Of a stretch of DNA of 64,000 nt, positions 47,037-60,930 are shown one piece after another; the stretch's first letter is position 1; every line of letters starts with the position of its first letter. Below the pieces are notes generated by a model. That model was not told where the DNA came from. It made no database searches and worked only from the letters and a program-made list of their open reading frames with translations. The stretch spans positions 67,794,390-67,858,389 of the forward strand of contig CM075850.1 of assembly GCA_037975125.1 (NCBI GenBank), given 5' to 3'. The translations under genes were made by a program, and so were the position numbers. This stretch comes from Latrodectus hesperus (Eukaryota; Arthropoda; Arachnida; Araneae; Theridiidae).

Positions 47037-48625
47037 CAGGGATGGCCAACTTGTGGATCGGGAGCCACATGCTGCTCTTTGAAGAATTACTTGTATCTCT
47101 CGATAAATGAACCAGAATTCACTTTAAAATTTTGTTTTATTATATTTTAAAAAAATTATTATCGTTTAGAATGCGTTTCAAAATGTATTTTAAATTACTG
47201 ACAACAAATATGAAAGACTCAGTGCAACGTTGTAACAAAGTTCATGTCCATCCAAGTTAAGAATGATAGGACTCATCGAAAACTGCGCGAACTTACATAA
47301 AAAGTTATTCAATCGTCCGTAATCGATCGATATTCAATTTTTAAACTTTCATTACAACGGACAGTTGGCATTGGGCTGTGGAGGAAACTTTTTGCATCTC
47401 TCTTGCTACGGATATAATTCATAATCTAAAATTTTCAGTAAGTTAACTATAATTTGTTTCGTTGTATGTAATACGTACTGTTATTCTTTTCATAACACAA
47501 AACTTATATTTTCTAAATTTCTTTATTTGTTTCAATTTTTTTTATATGTGAACAAAAAAAAAAAAAAAAGAAGAAGAAAAAGAAAATACAAGCAAGAAAA
47601 TAGAAGTTTTAATAATGAGTGGGAGGAGAATTTAATTTTTATTGACAGTAACGAAAAAGCTTTATGTGTTATTTGTAATTCTACGGTCAAAAATTATAAA
47701 GATAGCAATTTACCTCGACATTAGAAAGTTGCGGATGATTGGTTTCATATTCAGTATCCACCAATTCCAAATTAAGATCAGATAAACTTGCTTTTTTAAA
47801 ATTAAATGCAAATTTAAATAACCAACAGCCAATTTTGATAACATTTATTAATCAAGGTAATAATGTGGCTGAAGCCAGTTTTGTTATTACCTTGAATATT
47901 GCTCATGCAAAACGCCCGTATGGAGAGGGAAAATTTATTTAAAGAAACTGGAAGATGTACATAAAGTTTTAGATGCAAATAATGCAGCATTGCACAAAGT
48001 TGTTTCGCAAATATCTCTTCTCGAGACACACAACCGAATGACACATAACTGCAATTAATAATTGATATAATTTAAAAAATGAATATATCTTGAATACAAT
48101 TTAAAAAATGATTTGAATAACTGTATTGCATTCAGCTTAGTCCTTGACGAATCGACAGATAACATATATCTTTCGCAATTGGCAGTTTACATACGTTTTG
48201 TTTCACTTCTTACTTCGTTGTTAAAGAAGAATTAGATTTAATAGGACTTTAAGAATCAACCTGCGGTATCAATATTAAAAATGCATAAAATTCCATAATG
48301 AAAACTTTTGATGAGTTTCTTAATCAACTTATAAGCAATGTAACTGATGGAGCTCCGGCAATGCCAGGAAAAAAATTGGTTTTATTGGACTTATAAAAGA
48401 TGATTCTCAAATTCTACAATTCATACCGATTGGCAGCATAATTCACCGAGAACATCTCGTTACAAAATATTTAAAATATCCTGAAGTTATAAAAGCTGAT
48501 GTTACACACTGTAAATTATATTCGTACCAATGTAAAAAAATCATCGACAATTCAAAAATTTCCTTAAAAAATCAACAGACGAAGGAACTTCCAAATGACA
48601 TTAATTTCTTTTGTATTGTTAGATA
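47037..48625 (+). mobile_element. hAT element (GTF2IRD2/ZBED-like), decayed copy 2, 3'-truncated
   Basis: It starts at the hAT-type terminus CAGGGATGGCCAACTTG and runs collinear with copy 1 through the 5' leader (shared TAAGTTAACTATAATTTGTT) and the transposase. Similarity to copy 1 stops at about 48625, without the terminal repeat seen at the end of copy 1. Like copy 1 it lies antisense to the stomatin gene. Confidence 0.8.
47575..48625 (+). pseudogene. hAT transposase pseudogene, copy 2
   Basis: The zinc finger region reads [15 protein letters not shown] then [20 protein letters not shown], but a stop follows RH, removing the last His pair. Further pieces are ITLNIAHAKRPYGEGKFI, then LDESTDN and VTDGAPA-like blocks in shifted frames up to about 48540. 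A poly-A run with AAG repeats (about 47556-47582) precedes the finger. Dead copy. Confidence 0.75.
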
Positions 48626-49447
48626 ATTTCATACATTAATACCATACATTGATACCAGATGCATGGTAAGATAAACCTGGATCTAAGCCAATAACTAACA
48701 CTGACACACTTTTAAAGCTCTTGCTCAACATAAATACAAATATGACACTACAACTTAAATACAAATATAAATCTGAAAGAATATCTCCTGATAAATATAG
48801 TTCATAAAGCTGAAAATGAAAATTATAAAAATTTATCGGATATTATGATAAAAAAGTAACATAAAATAAACCAAAGCAAAAGTACAAATATTTATTCTAT
48901 TTTGTTATATTTTCGTAATAACAAATGTAAAATAAAAAGTAAATAAAATACGCTTAATTTTTTTACTATTTAACTAACAATGAAGGAGCTCCTTAAATGA
49001 GTCGGTACAAATGTTTTCACGCTTACAAATGGGAATTCATCCAGTACTTTCAGTAAAACTTAGTCTCACTGCGAAAAATAAACACTGCATGCCAAATGAT
49101 TCAACTGATTTCTGTGTTAAATTTAAAAAATGAGTGGGATTTTAAATTTAACACAATGGATTTCAAAAAGTTCTATTATATATAAAAATATCTTGGAATT
49201 ATTTAGACAAGTGCTTGACTATGCAATTCACTTGATAAAGTCAGATATAAAATTATTTGAATGAATAGTAAAGAGGGTCTTGAACGATAAGTGCTAAAAA
49301 AATTGTATCTTTTATTTGTTTTCCACATTTTTCATTTAGTAATTGTTTTCTATGCATATTTTGCCATATAAGTTTCGTAAGCAAGCACAAATCCAATTTC
49401 TCATATTACCACGAACGAAATTTATAACGAACCATCACTGAAAAAGC

Positions 49448-49448
<1 letters not shown>

Positions 49449-49531
<83 letters not shown>
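49449..49531. repeat. (TA)n microsatellite
   Basis: About 83 bp of perfect AT alternation. Confidence 0.97.
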
Positions 49532-49533
<2 letters not shown>

Positions 49534-50558
49534 GGAAACAAGTAATTTTTACAAGAAACTTTTCACAAAAGCTATTAAATTCCACTCAGAAATAACATTT
49601 TTATATGAGTTACTAAGTAGATTGTAAAATTTTTCTTTTCGACACAAAAGAATTTTTCCTGTTAAAAGGAAATATTTAATAGTAATATTCATATTCACAT
49701 GTATAGAAAGGGAGTTATTTTAAATTACTTTAATAAATAAAAAAGAATAACTTGAAAAATATATGCAGAAGTACTGTGATAAAAATATACTACTGTATAT
49801 CATTTTTTTTTGAAAACTAAATATTTCCGCATAAAAATTCTCAATAACTTTACTTTCCACAAGTTAACTGTTTAATAAATGCTATTCTAGTATGACTAAA
49901 TAAAATAATTTCTTTCCTTCTGAAGACAATCGACAATTTCTCATTGGCGCATTTACTGTAATCAATTTTTAATGAACACAAATAGAACACAGAGCGTGAT
50001 TGCATTAGCATGCACGCAAACGTTAAACTTTAACATCATTCATATGACCTTAATAAATATTTTATCATATTTAAAACATGTTGCTCTAGTAAAGTAACAA
50101 ATTTATAGTATTATTAGAAATACTAAAAAATTACCAAATTAATAAAAAAAATTTTTTGATAATCTTGAAAAGAGGATTACATTTATATAATAATTACACT
50201 CCACAAAATATATTTACAGTAATTAAAAAGAGTTAAAGCAATTCCTATAATAAATCAACCTTTCACTTTCTTATAATGAATGCAATGTTGCTTTGGTTTC
50301 AAGTGACGAATGATAATTAATCAAAAAAACTTTTCCACTATCAACAATTAATTCTTGTCAAAATATACATTGCAAGTCTGAAAAATGTACTTTTTCCTTA
50401 AAAAAAGAACTCCGGACATAAAAATCTGAAGTTTGCCTTCAAAAAAATTCATAAATACCAATTAAGAAAGTGTTTTAGCAGGTTATTTTATTTGTATCAT
50501 TATATAAACACGAGGCAATTCATGTCACTATAAAGAAATATTCAATATTCCATAAAAA

Positions 50559-50672
<114 letters not shown>

Positions 50673-50959
50673 TTTAATTATCATTACTTAAATAAATTAA
50701 CAGCACATATTAGCGTTACGTGTGAAATCCACGTAAAGTTCATTAAAATATGATAAAAATTAGCTCATTAAGACATCTTTTCACTATTCAATTGAATTAT
50801 TGATCTTCTTATTTTGTATTTTACACGTGCTGACCAAATCTATCATTAATGAGAAGCAATATAAGGCAATATCACCAAATTTGAAAATTTGACTGTAGAT
50901 ATATAATATTTAAATAATGTAAAATGTTACACAAAAAATATAATAAGTCCTCTTTTTAC

Positions 50960-51800
50960 CGAGCTCATCATGACATACTGGTAGTCTACAGTTCTTCAGA
51001 CGAAACATCCTGGATTCTGTATCTGCAAGTACTGAACAACGCGAGATTGATATTCCGGTTCAATTTTATGCTTGTGCGTCTGTCGGTGTGAGTGCTTTAG
51101 AATTTTCAAGATTTTTTCCTTTGAGACACATGAAAACACCTATCTATGAAGAATCCTCTCAAAAAGCAATTACATACTGAATATTAAAGTACCTTAGAAC
51201 AATAGCTTTAGGCATACATAGCTATGTAGACGAGCTCCGAAATGTACCTTAAAGTTAACTGGTTTTGAATATTCGCCTATCACTACATTCACGCCAAGCC
51301 AACGGATGGACTATACAGCTTTAGAGAGTAAGGATGTTCATTCTGCGGTCTCTTTTATAAAGGGTCACCATGATTTACGGAAAGAGAAAGTAGACTGAGA
51401 AGGGAGGGGCCTAGACTCTACCTAAGTTTACAAGTTTGTCTATCTTCCTCTACTGACTGTAAAAACAAAATACCGTCAAATAAGTGAGAGTTGACGACAG
51501 ACTGTTATTGACACCAATGCCATTGTTTTTCCTAATTCCTTTTTTTTAATTCCCGAAAACATTTTTCAGACTATTTGATTTACAGTTGTTTCTATGTTAA
51601 TTGGATGTAATAAAAGTAACTCCTGGTGAAGCTGTGTTAGTTTTAATTATGTATGTTTATTAGGACAGTTTTCATGTTAATCATTACCTCCGTATTCACC
51701 ATTAACATTGACCAGGAAGTTAACCGTGTATTCAATAACCACCAGGAAGCAGCCTGAACCTCAGAATTAGAAAGTGCTATTTACCGATAACCTGATAGAA
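50960..51800. other. Unassigned less AT-rich block in the long first intron
   Basis: The block has many CG-containing words (ACAACGCGAGATTGATATTC, CGTCTGTCGGTGTG, GACGAGCTCCGAAATG) and is clearly different from the surrounding AT-rich intron. No long open frame is present. TTTTATAAAGGG near 51354 and AATAAAAGTAAC near 51610 would fit an LTR-type promoter and poly(A) signal, but I find no matching TG...CA ends, so this remains a guess. Confidence 0.35.
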
Positions 51801-54800
51801 AAAGTTCTGAACAAATGGTAATTCAATCGGTGAATCAAACCTGATCGCTCATTGGTCACATTAGTCACGTGATTAAATACTTACATTAATGTCTTGCAGA
51901 ATAGTACCAAATTACTTTCGTAATTAGTAAACATGTTGACTAAATCGTCTGCATTTCAAAATTTTTTCTTTTTAAATATTTATTTTACATATTAAATTAT
52001 TATATACATGATTACATAATTAGAAAATTAATTACTCATTTTTTATTCTATCGTTTGTGTTAAATGCAGCTATATCTTGATACCCTTAAATGATTTCTAT
52101 GAATAATGATGATTGATAAAGGATATAAAATCTCTGAAAGAGCATTTGCATATAATCTAGAATTCCGATAAGCACAGCATAAATATTATGTCACGAACAT
52201 ATCCTTTTTCTGTATTGCATCTATTTAAAATAGAAGAGAAAATGGACTTTTATTAGTCTTTGATGAAGTGCGTCTTTCCGACAGGCAACATGATAATAAA
52301 GTTACTCGTGAGAAACGCGTTTCATAAGATTTGATCATAAGACAAATTTTCATTCTCTCACAGTTTGTAAACAAGGCCAAGGGAAACTTGATTCTATTTA
52401 ATGAAGACTCCTATTAAATAGATTCGGACCGAAGACAGATAAATACTTTTCCAATTTTCTTTATATTTTAATTTATTTGTAATTAAATGACAGCTCCAAA
52501 ATTTAACAACCGTTCTAAAGAAATAAGCAATATAGTTATTTATATACAGTCTATCCGATAAAATATCTTATTTAATAAGATTCCATAAGCGAAGAATATA
52601 AACCTATAAGTAATCAGGAATTTTCTTTAAATTTACGTAAGATTTTTCTATCTGTACAGGATAAAATAAACTAAAATACCAAAAAAGTTAAAGGTTTGGT
52701 TAAATTTACAATTTTTCTTTTTAAAAGAATTTAAGCAATTCAAGCTTATAATGAATAGTGACAAGATAATTTATAACCATTCTCATAACTGAAAATAGCT
52801 TCTTAATCTGACCCAATAGTCGCTTTGCCCATAGGATTACGTTAAATTCATAAGTTCTAACATATTGTAGATGGTTTAAAAATTAAAAAAATTCTTGAAT
52901 TATACAATGCATACTTCTTGAAATTTATTTCATTATTAATAGTAATAGTAATAAAGTTAAGTGTATTTTATCCACTTTTTTATTGATGAGAAAATTCAGA
53001 TTATCAAGACAGTATACTGAAAGTGACATAAATAATTATATTATATTTGACTCTTTGTTTTTCAATATGTATATATAAATATTTTTATAAGTGCATCGAC
53101 ATGAAATATTTTTGTTGTTAAAATGATTAAAATACTGTATTGGTATATTAATAGAACGCGCTAGAGCTTCAAACAATTTATTAATGTCTAAAGAATCCTT
53201 TTGACAAGTATTTAGGTCAAGGCTTCACAGTACTGAATTATAATGAAGTAATGCAGAAAAAATTGAACTGACATCTTTCTTTTATCAATTTTTCTATCCC
53301 AAATTAAAGGCAGCTAATTTGGTAAAGAATATAGCACCTATAAACAAGATAGCACGTAAGGAATCAAACCTGAACCTATTATTTTTTAGTCAGAAGAGCT
53401 ATTATATTAATTGGACGATAAACATTTGATGTCATTATTTACTTCGTTTTTAAACATTAAACACTTTGAATACCATTTCTGCAACATATATAATTTATCA
53501 ATGTTTAAGGTGAAATTCTAAAATTCAAGCATCACAATATCAGTGTACATTTTATTTGAGAGTTCTTTAAACAATAAAATAAATCATGGCTACAAGTTTG
53601 AAGGAAAACGCCGTATCAATGATTTAAAATAAACGTTTAAGAAAAAATTTTTTTACTCTATTTTATTTTACCGACTAAGTATTAAAAGAGATGAAAAATG
53701 ATATTATTTTTTTTTAAATAAGTCATAAATGATTTCTGGTTTTCCTAAATAACGATAGCATCGCGAAATTCGCCATTGTCAGTGTAACTTTGACAGGCCA
53801 TAATAAACAGGAAAGCATGGTTTGCATCAAAAATAGAGAGCTTGTTTAAATTGAAGTACGCTTTTATTATCTTCATCCTAAAGTTAGTATTTTGTCATGC
53901 AAAACCCTAATGGCATTTCTCAAACAAACCGTCAAAAAAAATTCTAAAAACAAAAACACATCTCAATTATATTTTGAAATGGAGAAAAGTGTTATCCTAC
54001 TGAATTTTTTAGATGAAAAATTCAGGAATTTTCAAGTGAGGAAGAAATCAAGCAGAATTTAATGTTATTTTTATAATTTTATTTCATTCAGAAGGGAACT
54101 ATTTTCAACTGAACATTGAAGTCAAAAATTACTGACCGGAAGCAGAATTTGGGAATTTCATGTCCACTGCATATTCATAGCTAAAAGAGCTACGGAATCC
54201 CGATTGTATATTCGTATATAAAGGGCTAGGGAATCTTCAATTTTCCTTAACCAAAAGAGTTACATGTTGATAAAATTATTACACGTGAAATATTTGAAAT
54301 GCTTAATGACTCACTAATGATGTGATGTATATAGAAATAAGGGTGACAGCTGGGGTTTTAAGCAGTTTAATGGTCAAAATTCAAAATCACAAGATCAGTT
54401 AGTTGTGTCATCGACTTCAAATCGGCAGAGATGAAACGCATAAACATTAATAAAAATAATTTCATAAAAATATTTTTTGAATGTCAACATAGAATAAAAG
54501 TATAAGAGAAATGATAATTTTATGCGAATTCTAAGTTTTTATCATAACTTAGAATTCACAGAAGATATCAATATAGCATCATCCAAGAATTCCCACAAGA
54601 ATCAAAACTTAGAATTCAAGAAAATAATTCGACTTATGTAATTTTCCCAGCATCTTTTAATTATTTTGATTTGAGTCACATCTCAATCTGGTTTTAAAAG
54701 GGAGCAATATCGAGTGAAGAAATCACCATTTTTTTCACATGTAATTATTTTCATTCTACATCTGTAGAATGTATTGTAACACATGAATGATTCATAAGTG

Positions 54801-57079
54801 CGTCGTAGAAATATTAAAATATTTCTTACGTCATAGTAAAAATGGAAACGTAAATACTTTTTTAATATTATTGTTTAAATTCAAATTTAGGTGTAAAGAA
54901 AACATTTCTTCACTAATAAAGTTTTCAAAAATTTTTGTTATATTTATTCTAAAATTATGAAATTGTATTAAAAATAAATTTATGGCACTATATTTTTATA
55001 TAATCACATTGTAAGAGCAAAACTATAACTATCTACTATTTTTTCGGTAATTATGTGTTTTAAAAAATGTGTGTTTTACTGCCAATAATGCAAATAATTC
55101 TTTGAAAAAAATATAAAATATTCAAAAATATTCGTCAATTACTAATAAAATTATAAGTAGATTTTTATTTTGAAGAATAAAAATTATTCTAAAAATTTTC
55201 TTCATCAATTACTACTAAAATTATTAATAATTTAAGATAACTTTTAGAATAATTTTGAAGAATCATTTTTAATGACTGAGAATAAAATATTCCGAATTTA
55301 AAAAATTTTGACTAATAGCTTATGTAAGTAGAATTTAACATATTGAAGATTTATTTAATTCCAAAGAATTATAGCAAATAATGCAAACAATTATAGTGAA
55401 AATAAATGTTTTAAAATATCAACTCGAATTCTAAGGGAATATTTTTTTATGATGAAAAAAATTAATTTATCTATACAATTAAATAAGTTTTTCGACTTGC
55501 TTTTAAAACAAAAGTTTGGTAGGAAAAAATAGCCATATAATTTAACTTCTTTTGTGTTTAGCAATGAATTTCAAAATGATATACAAATAATAGAAGTAGT
55601 TCTATCTATGTAAGAAATTGATCCTATTTGCACAGTATATTTTCATTTTATTTATTTTCGCATTTACATTTAGTATACACTTAGTTTATCATTTATATAA
55701 GTATTTAAAATTTAATTAGAAACAAATTTATGGCAACATATTTTTACATGACCATATTAGTAGAGGAAAACAATACAGAAATAACTAGGGTCAAAATCGT
55801 TTTCAGCATTTTCTTTCATTAGTACCCAATTTATTGTAATTTGTGAGTAAATAATTATGCTTATTAAATTTTGAATTCATTTTAAATTAAAACATATTCA
55901 ACTTATAGTTTATAAATTACCAGTCTATTAAATCTTAAAAAAAGAATTCGATATAAGACAAATATAAGAGATTTATTTGATTTTGTATGTTTTAGAGTGG
56001 AAATTTTCCTTAGAATCGCACATAAGTATAAATCATTTACTGATACAGAAAAAATATCTTTTATGTGTTACACATATCAATTTACCGTTGAAAACAGAGA
56101 ACTATAGTGTGTAAATTGCTATTTTATGTTACCAACTTCTTGTACCATCAAATAAATATATGATTGTAACAAAATTCTTAAGGAATAAGCATTTTCATAT
56201 ACAACATGAAAATTTAATGAAATATTTAATATCTCGATTCTTATAATCTTGATATTTTCAGGAGGAGAAAATAAGCATCTGAAAAAAAACTGCCGAAATA
56301 TATTAATACAACTGCGTCAATTTTGTACACATTATTTACAGTAAAAAATTAAATTACGGTACAAACTATGTTACCGCAATTTAAATGGAAAATTGCTTCA
56401 TTGAATTATATAATATAGAATCTTAGTCGCTAATTTTTTAATTGCTAATGGCATTCAATAATTAGAAAACTGCAATCGAATTCTGTATCAATAATAAATT
56501 ATAATTATATAATTTTACAGCGCAAATTAAAACTCATAAACATAATTTCCATGAATATTTATAAAAATATAAGAAGGAATTTCACCTCCATAACAATGAA
56601 TAAATGTAACTTGTGAATGCACCGCAGTTATAAAATAAAAAAGAAAGGAATAAAGAAAACTGGAAAGAATCTGTTAAAAAGTAATTAAAAAATATTCCAA
56701 AAAAATTAGCCTTAATAATCTTTATAAGCCAATTCACGAATTAATTTTGCATTTTTTAAAATTAATATTTAACTTGATAAAGTGTAACATTAGTTTAAAT
56801 TATAAAAATACGTTATTTCTCAGTTATAGTTTCCTAAGAAATTAGTTAAAGATAAAACAAATGAATATTTTAATAATAATTATAATATAAGAACGATATA
56901 AAAGAATATTTTAAAAAAATTTCAAAATCTTGGATTTTAAAAATGTTGATATGCATACTTAATTTTAATACATTTGATGAATTTTTTAAATTGTTCTCTC
57001 TTCTAAAAAGTACTACAATAAAAATGCAAAAAAAAAATTTAAAAAAATCTTCTCTTGTACTATAATTGATTGTGTAGGG

Positions 57080-57082
<3 letters not shown>

Positions 57083-57174
<92 letters not shown>
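57083..57174. repeat. (TA)n microsatellite near exon 1A
   Basis: About 92 bp of perfect AT alternation, some 230 bp downstream of exon 1A in the transcription direction. Confidence 0.97.
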
Positions 57175-57176
<2 letters not shown>

Positions 57177-57406
57177 GAATTTCAACAATACAATTTTTAA
57201 ACATAACTAGCTAAATATAAGAACAAAATTATTTAAAAACTTTTCCCACTATATAGCATTAAAAAAGAAATTCCAACAGAAAATACAAAATCTAAAAGTT
57301 ATGTTAGATTTATATCTATTAATATATGTATGAATCGCGATGCTTAAAGAAAATTCTATATATAATTCTAAATGAAAAGTGATTTAAAAGAATCAAATTA
57401 TCTTAC

Positions 57407-57467
57407 TTGATGTATTGTATCCAGTACTGTGTGTTTTATTATCCTCTATAAAATGCACCGCATCCAT
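57407..57467 (-). CDS. Stomatin-like, alternative first coding exon 1A
   Basis: ATG at 57467 follows an in-frame upstream TGA with no earlier Met. It encodes MDAVHFIEDNKTHSTGYNTS plus one base and then donor TCAA|GTAAGA. The phase (1) is exactly that required by exon 2 at 35950, giving Arg at the junction followed by [11 protein letters not shown]. The resulting protein of 281 residues is close to human stomatin (288). The alternative, an unrelated upstream gene starting here, is possible but would need a different acceptor; the phase match and strand favour stomatin. It implies a first intron of about 21 kb. Confidence 0.65.
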
Positions 57468-57680
57468 TTCGCGATCACCACCCGAGTGACTGTGTTGTAA
57501 TTCCGTATTGAAGCCAGTTAAAAAATACCCCAATCTGAATCAGCAGACGATATCAACGCAAATATTTGCACCTACATAGGACTAACGAACAAAAACAGAG
57601 ACCCAAGCGAGGGTGAATATGCCTCGTGACAAGTGGTTCTTCACATGTGACTTCTTTTTATCAACTGACGTCGCGCGTTT
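57468..57680 (-). promoter_or_regulatory. Putative exon 1A promoter and 5' UTR
   Basis: The block upstream of exon 1A is markedly less AT-rich than its surroundings. On the - strand it has a CRE-like GACGTCA (57672-57666), then a TATA-like GATAAAAAG (57662-57654), then about 190 nt to the ATG, an arrangement expected of a core promoter with a leader. CG dinucleotides (TCGCGCG, CTCGGGTGG) are concentrated here. Confidence 0.4.
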
Positions 57681-60600
57681 CAGAAGAGATAACTCCACCT
57701 ACTTCATTTTACTCTCAAGGTCCACGCTTTTAACGTACTCCATTTTTTTATTGTTCTTTTATTTCTACGTGATTTATAATGAAAATGAAATTCTTTGGAT
57801 CTCTGAAAGACATTGTTTCATAAAAATTGTCAACTTTTCCCAAGAATTGCATTTTAATTTCTTAAATTTGTCACTTTGTTTTTACTTAAATTTTATCAAA
57901 ATTTATTATTTTACATTTCTTTTTAGTGTATTAGTCGTTTAATATTTTCTATATTTTTTTTTCATAAATACAACTTCCATTTAAAATAAGCTTCTCTGAA
58001 TCAGTTAATTTATTATATCGAAACTTTGTATATAATCGTTATGTTACACAGCATTGAAAATTTTTAATGAATTAAAAAAGCGAAAAAAATTGCTTTATCA
58101 AAAATTCAGAAACATATCATCAAAGGAAATCTCTTTTTATTGAATTCGACAGTAGAAATAGCAACACTTGAATTGATAAATGAATTTATTTTGAATTAAA
58201 TTCTTCATATAATTGAAAAATATTAATCGAGAAAATTGAAATCTTATTTTGATAGAGCGCTTATTAAAGTGGAAAATTTAACTAAATGATCCTTAAAATT
58301 AAACTTGTTAAGCGAATTTTACTATTATGTGTATCGAATAAAAAATTATATTTTGTGAAAATCATTCTAACAGAATCCGAATGCTAATGGCAAATGGAAA
58401 ATTAGAATGCCAATGGAATGTTACTCTAGAAAATATTTAAAACAGATTTCTTTCGTATCGGTTTAGTGGAAATCCAGTGTATTAATAAAATACCATAAAT
58501 GTGAGTACTAATAATGTATATCATATTTCTTTATCTCATAAATCGGAATAACTTTAAGATTTTATCAAACTAATTTTTGATTTACTACCATCATTAATAA
58601 ATTATTGTTGAAAACTTTTGTTTCATATTCGGATGAAACGTGTTGAATACATCTTAGAAAATCACTACACGAACCGATTTCTAAAATAACAAATCATTTG
58701 TTTTATTCAAGTGAAATCTATGTGTAATATTCAAAATAATAAATGAATAGCCAAATTAAACATGTATAACGATTATGACAACAAACTCCTACGGTCTCTA
58801 CTTTATGTCGCTATGATTTGTTGAAGAAAAGCATGTTTCATTTCTTAAAATCAGAATTTTTACTTTGAAATTAAAAAAGAAAAATCTAAAATAATTTTGT
58901 TTTAATCAAAAAGTAGAGTTCCTTTCAAGAAATTTGACAGCGGAAATCCGAAATATATTGAAGCTTATAAATGTGCATGTTTGATGAAATATAAAAATGT
59001 ACACGAAATCAATTTTTACAGCGCATGTGCAAAGGATGGAATATTGTCCAATCATTTAGCAATAAATTAAGAAATGAAATTGAAACAAAAAATGTATTCA
59101 AGGATCATGAAAAATTGGAAAATATATGATGCAGTAATTGCTTGGGGTTCCAACAGTTTCCAGGCACGTGGGCAGCCGAACATCCTTTCTCTTTTTGAAA
59201 GGACAGTTTCGAATGAAGTTGCAAACCCTTCTCCCTAATCTTGGTATTATGCGACTTTTGTCTATGGTGAAAGACATCGCGGTTTTAGTGGAGCATAAAA
59301 TTAAAATTTATTTTGATTGAAATATTAATTTCATTTTGGAAATATTTATAATTTTATTTTTATTGCGTCATTCTGTGAAACAAACCACAAAAGAATTAAA
59401 CTTGGATAAAGAAGTCGTTGGTGAAAGAAGAGGGAGAGAAAGCCGAGGAGAAAAGCTGGAGGAGCTTGTCTCATGCTCTAAAATCTTACTTTTATTTTTC
59501 CATATTGATGATAATTCTACATAGCTTTATTCCATTAAAAGTATTCGTTTAGTATTATTTCGATTAATGTTTAATAAATTGATTCGATTATTGCCTTTAT
59601 TTTTTATTTAAGACTTTTTAATGATATCTAGTACTATTATCATTATTTTGTACTAAAGGTTTGTGCTTATGTAAATGGCGAAAATATCTTAAATTTTTTT
59701 TTCAAATAAAATTTCTGTGGTATTAAATTAGTCAGTTCGAATTTTATGTGAACTAGAGATATTTTTATTTTACTTTAAAATTATCTACCAAATTATTTAT
59801 GTTGTTGTTAGATGGTAATTTATAGATCCAGTAGTTCAGGGAGATTCCAAAATGGTCAATTCATGATATACACTTACTTAACTTAGTAAAAGTCTCAAGA
59901 TTTCTTTTTCACGGGTCCTGATTTTTTTATTAGTTACCTAAATTAAATTATATGCCTATGAATATTATTGATTAAGTAAATTAATGTTCTATTCAAAGTA
60001 AAAACAATAACATCCAATAAATATTACTCGTGAGAAAATTCATGCTGAAACATTTCTCAATAACGATCAAAAATTTTAGTGCCCAACTGCAGGCTGAACT
60101 CCAAAGTAAGGGGCATTTTCGTCGCTGAAAAGCTCCGTGTGTTAAAAGTTTTGTTAAACGTGTTAAAAATAAAAATTTTCTTTGGTAAGGTAACGAGCTG
60201 CGAAAATTTTTCTAAGTTAATATTTGAGTTATTTGAATTCATGAAATATGAAAATAATTTCATAAAATATGTAAAAGCTAATCCATGAAATATGAAAGTT
60301 AAAATCACATTTTATCAAGATAAGTGTATGTAATTCCTCATGATAATTTGAATTAATGAAAAACTGGAAAAAATAACTCATAGCGTATCAGTTTTGGGAG
60401 AAATAACTGCTCTTAATATTATTATAAATTTATAATCCATCATTCAAAATAGAATATTTCTAATTTGAAAAATATAGATACTTGAATTTTGAGTGTTTTA
60501 AAAGAAATTTATTTTAGTTTTTGATACAAAAATGTACAAAATGGTTCTATTGTTTTACATAAATGTTTAATTTTTTATCTGTATTATATGCATTGATATT

Positions 60601-60760
60601 ATAACCATTTAGTTTTCAAAGATAAAAGCAGATGAAGATTTAGTAGAAAATATTTTCTAGTTTAAAAATTAGCGAAATTGATTTAATGATATCAAAATGA
60701 GATTTGTTTATTTACAACAATAGGCTCTTTGATTTAATATTTTATAGCAAAAAAATGTGG

Positions 60761-60785
60761 ATATATATATATATATATATATATA
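60761..60785. repeat. Short (TA)n microsatellite
   Basis: About 25 bp of AT alternation. Confidence 0.95.
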
Positions 60786-60910
60786 CATGAAATTTCACAT
60801 AAAGTTTCTTTTTGCAGCATTTTTTAAATAAAATATTTAAACAATTGCTCCTTTTAATCTGTGGCAAGTAAAATGACTTAATAGATGTCATTGAAAATTT
60901 AGAGGTGAGG

Positions 60911-60930
60911 TGGTTCTTAATTAAGAACCA
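60911..60930. repeat. 20-bp perfect palindrome
   Basis: TGGTTCTTAATTAAGAACCA reads identically on both strands with no spacer. It is longer than a typical transcription-factor site; its role is unknown. Confidence 0.9.

Noticed and set aside
57613..57942. 109-codon + strand open frame
   Set aside because: It overlaps the putative promoter of exon 1A on the opposite strand and has AT-driven Phe/Leu/Ile/Tyr-rich composition with no domain.
59138..59320. 60-codon frame (PTVSRHVGSRTSFLFLKG...) in a less AT-rich patch
   Set aside because: No family recognised, no splice context, and the other strand is equally open; insufficient for a gene call.
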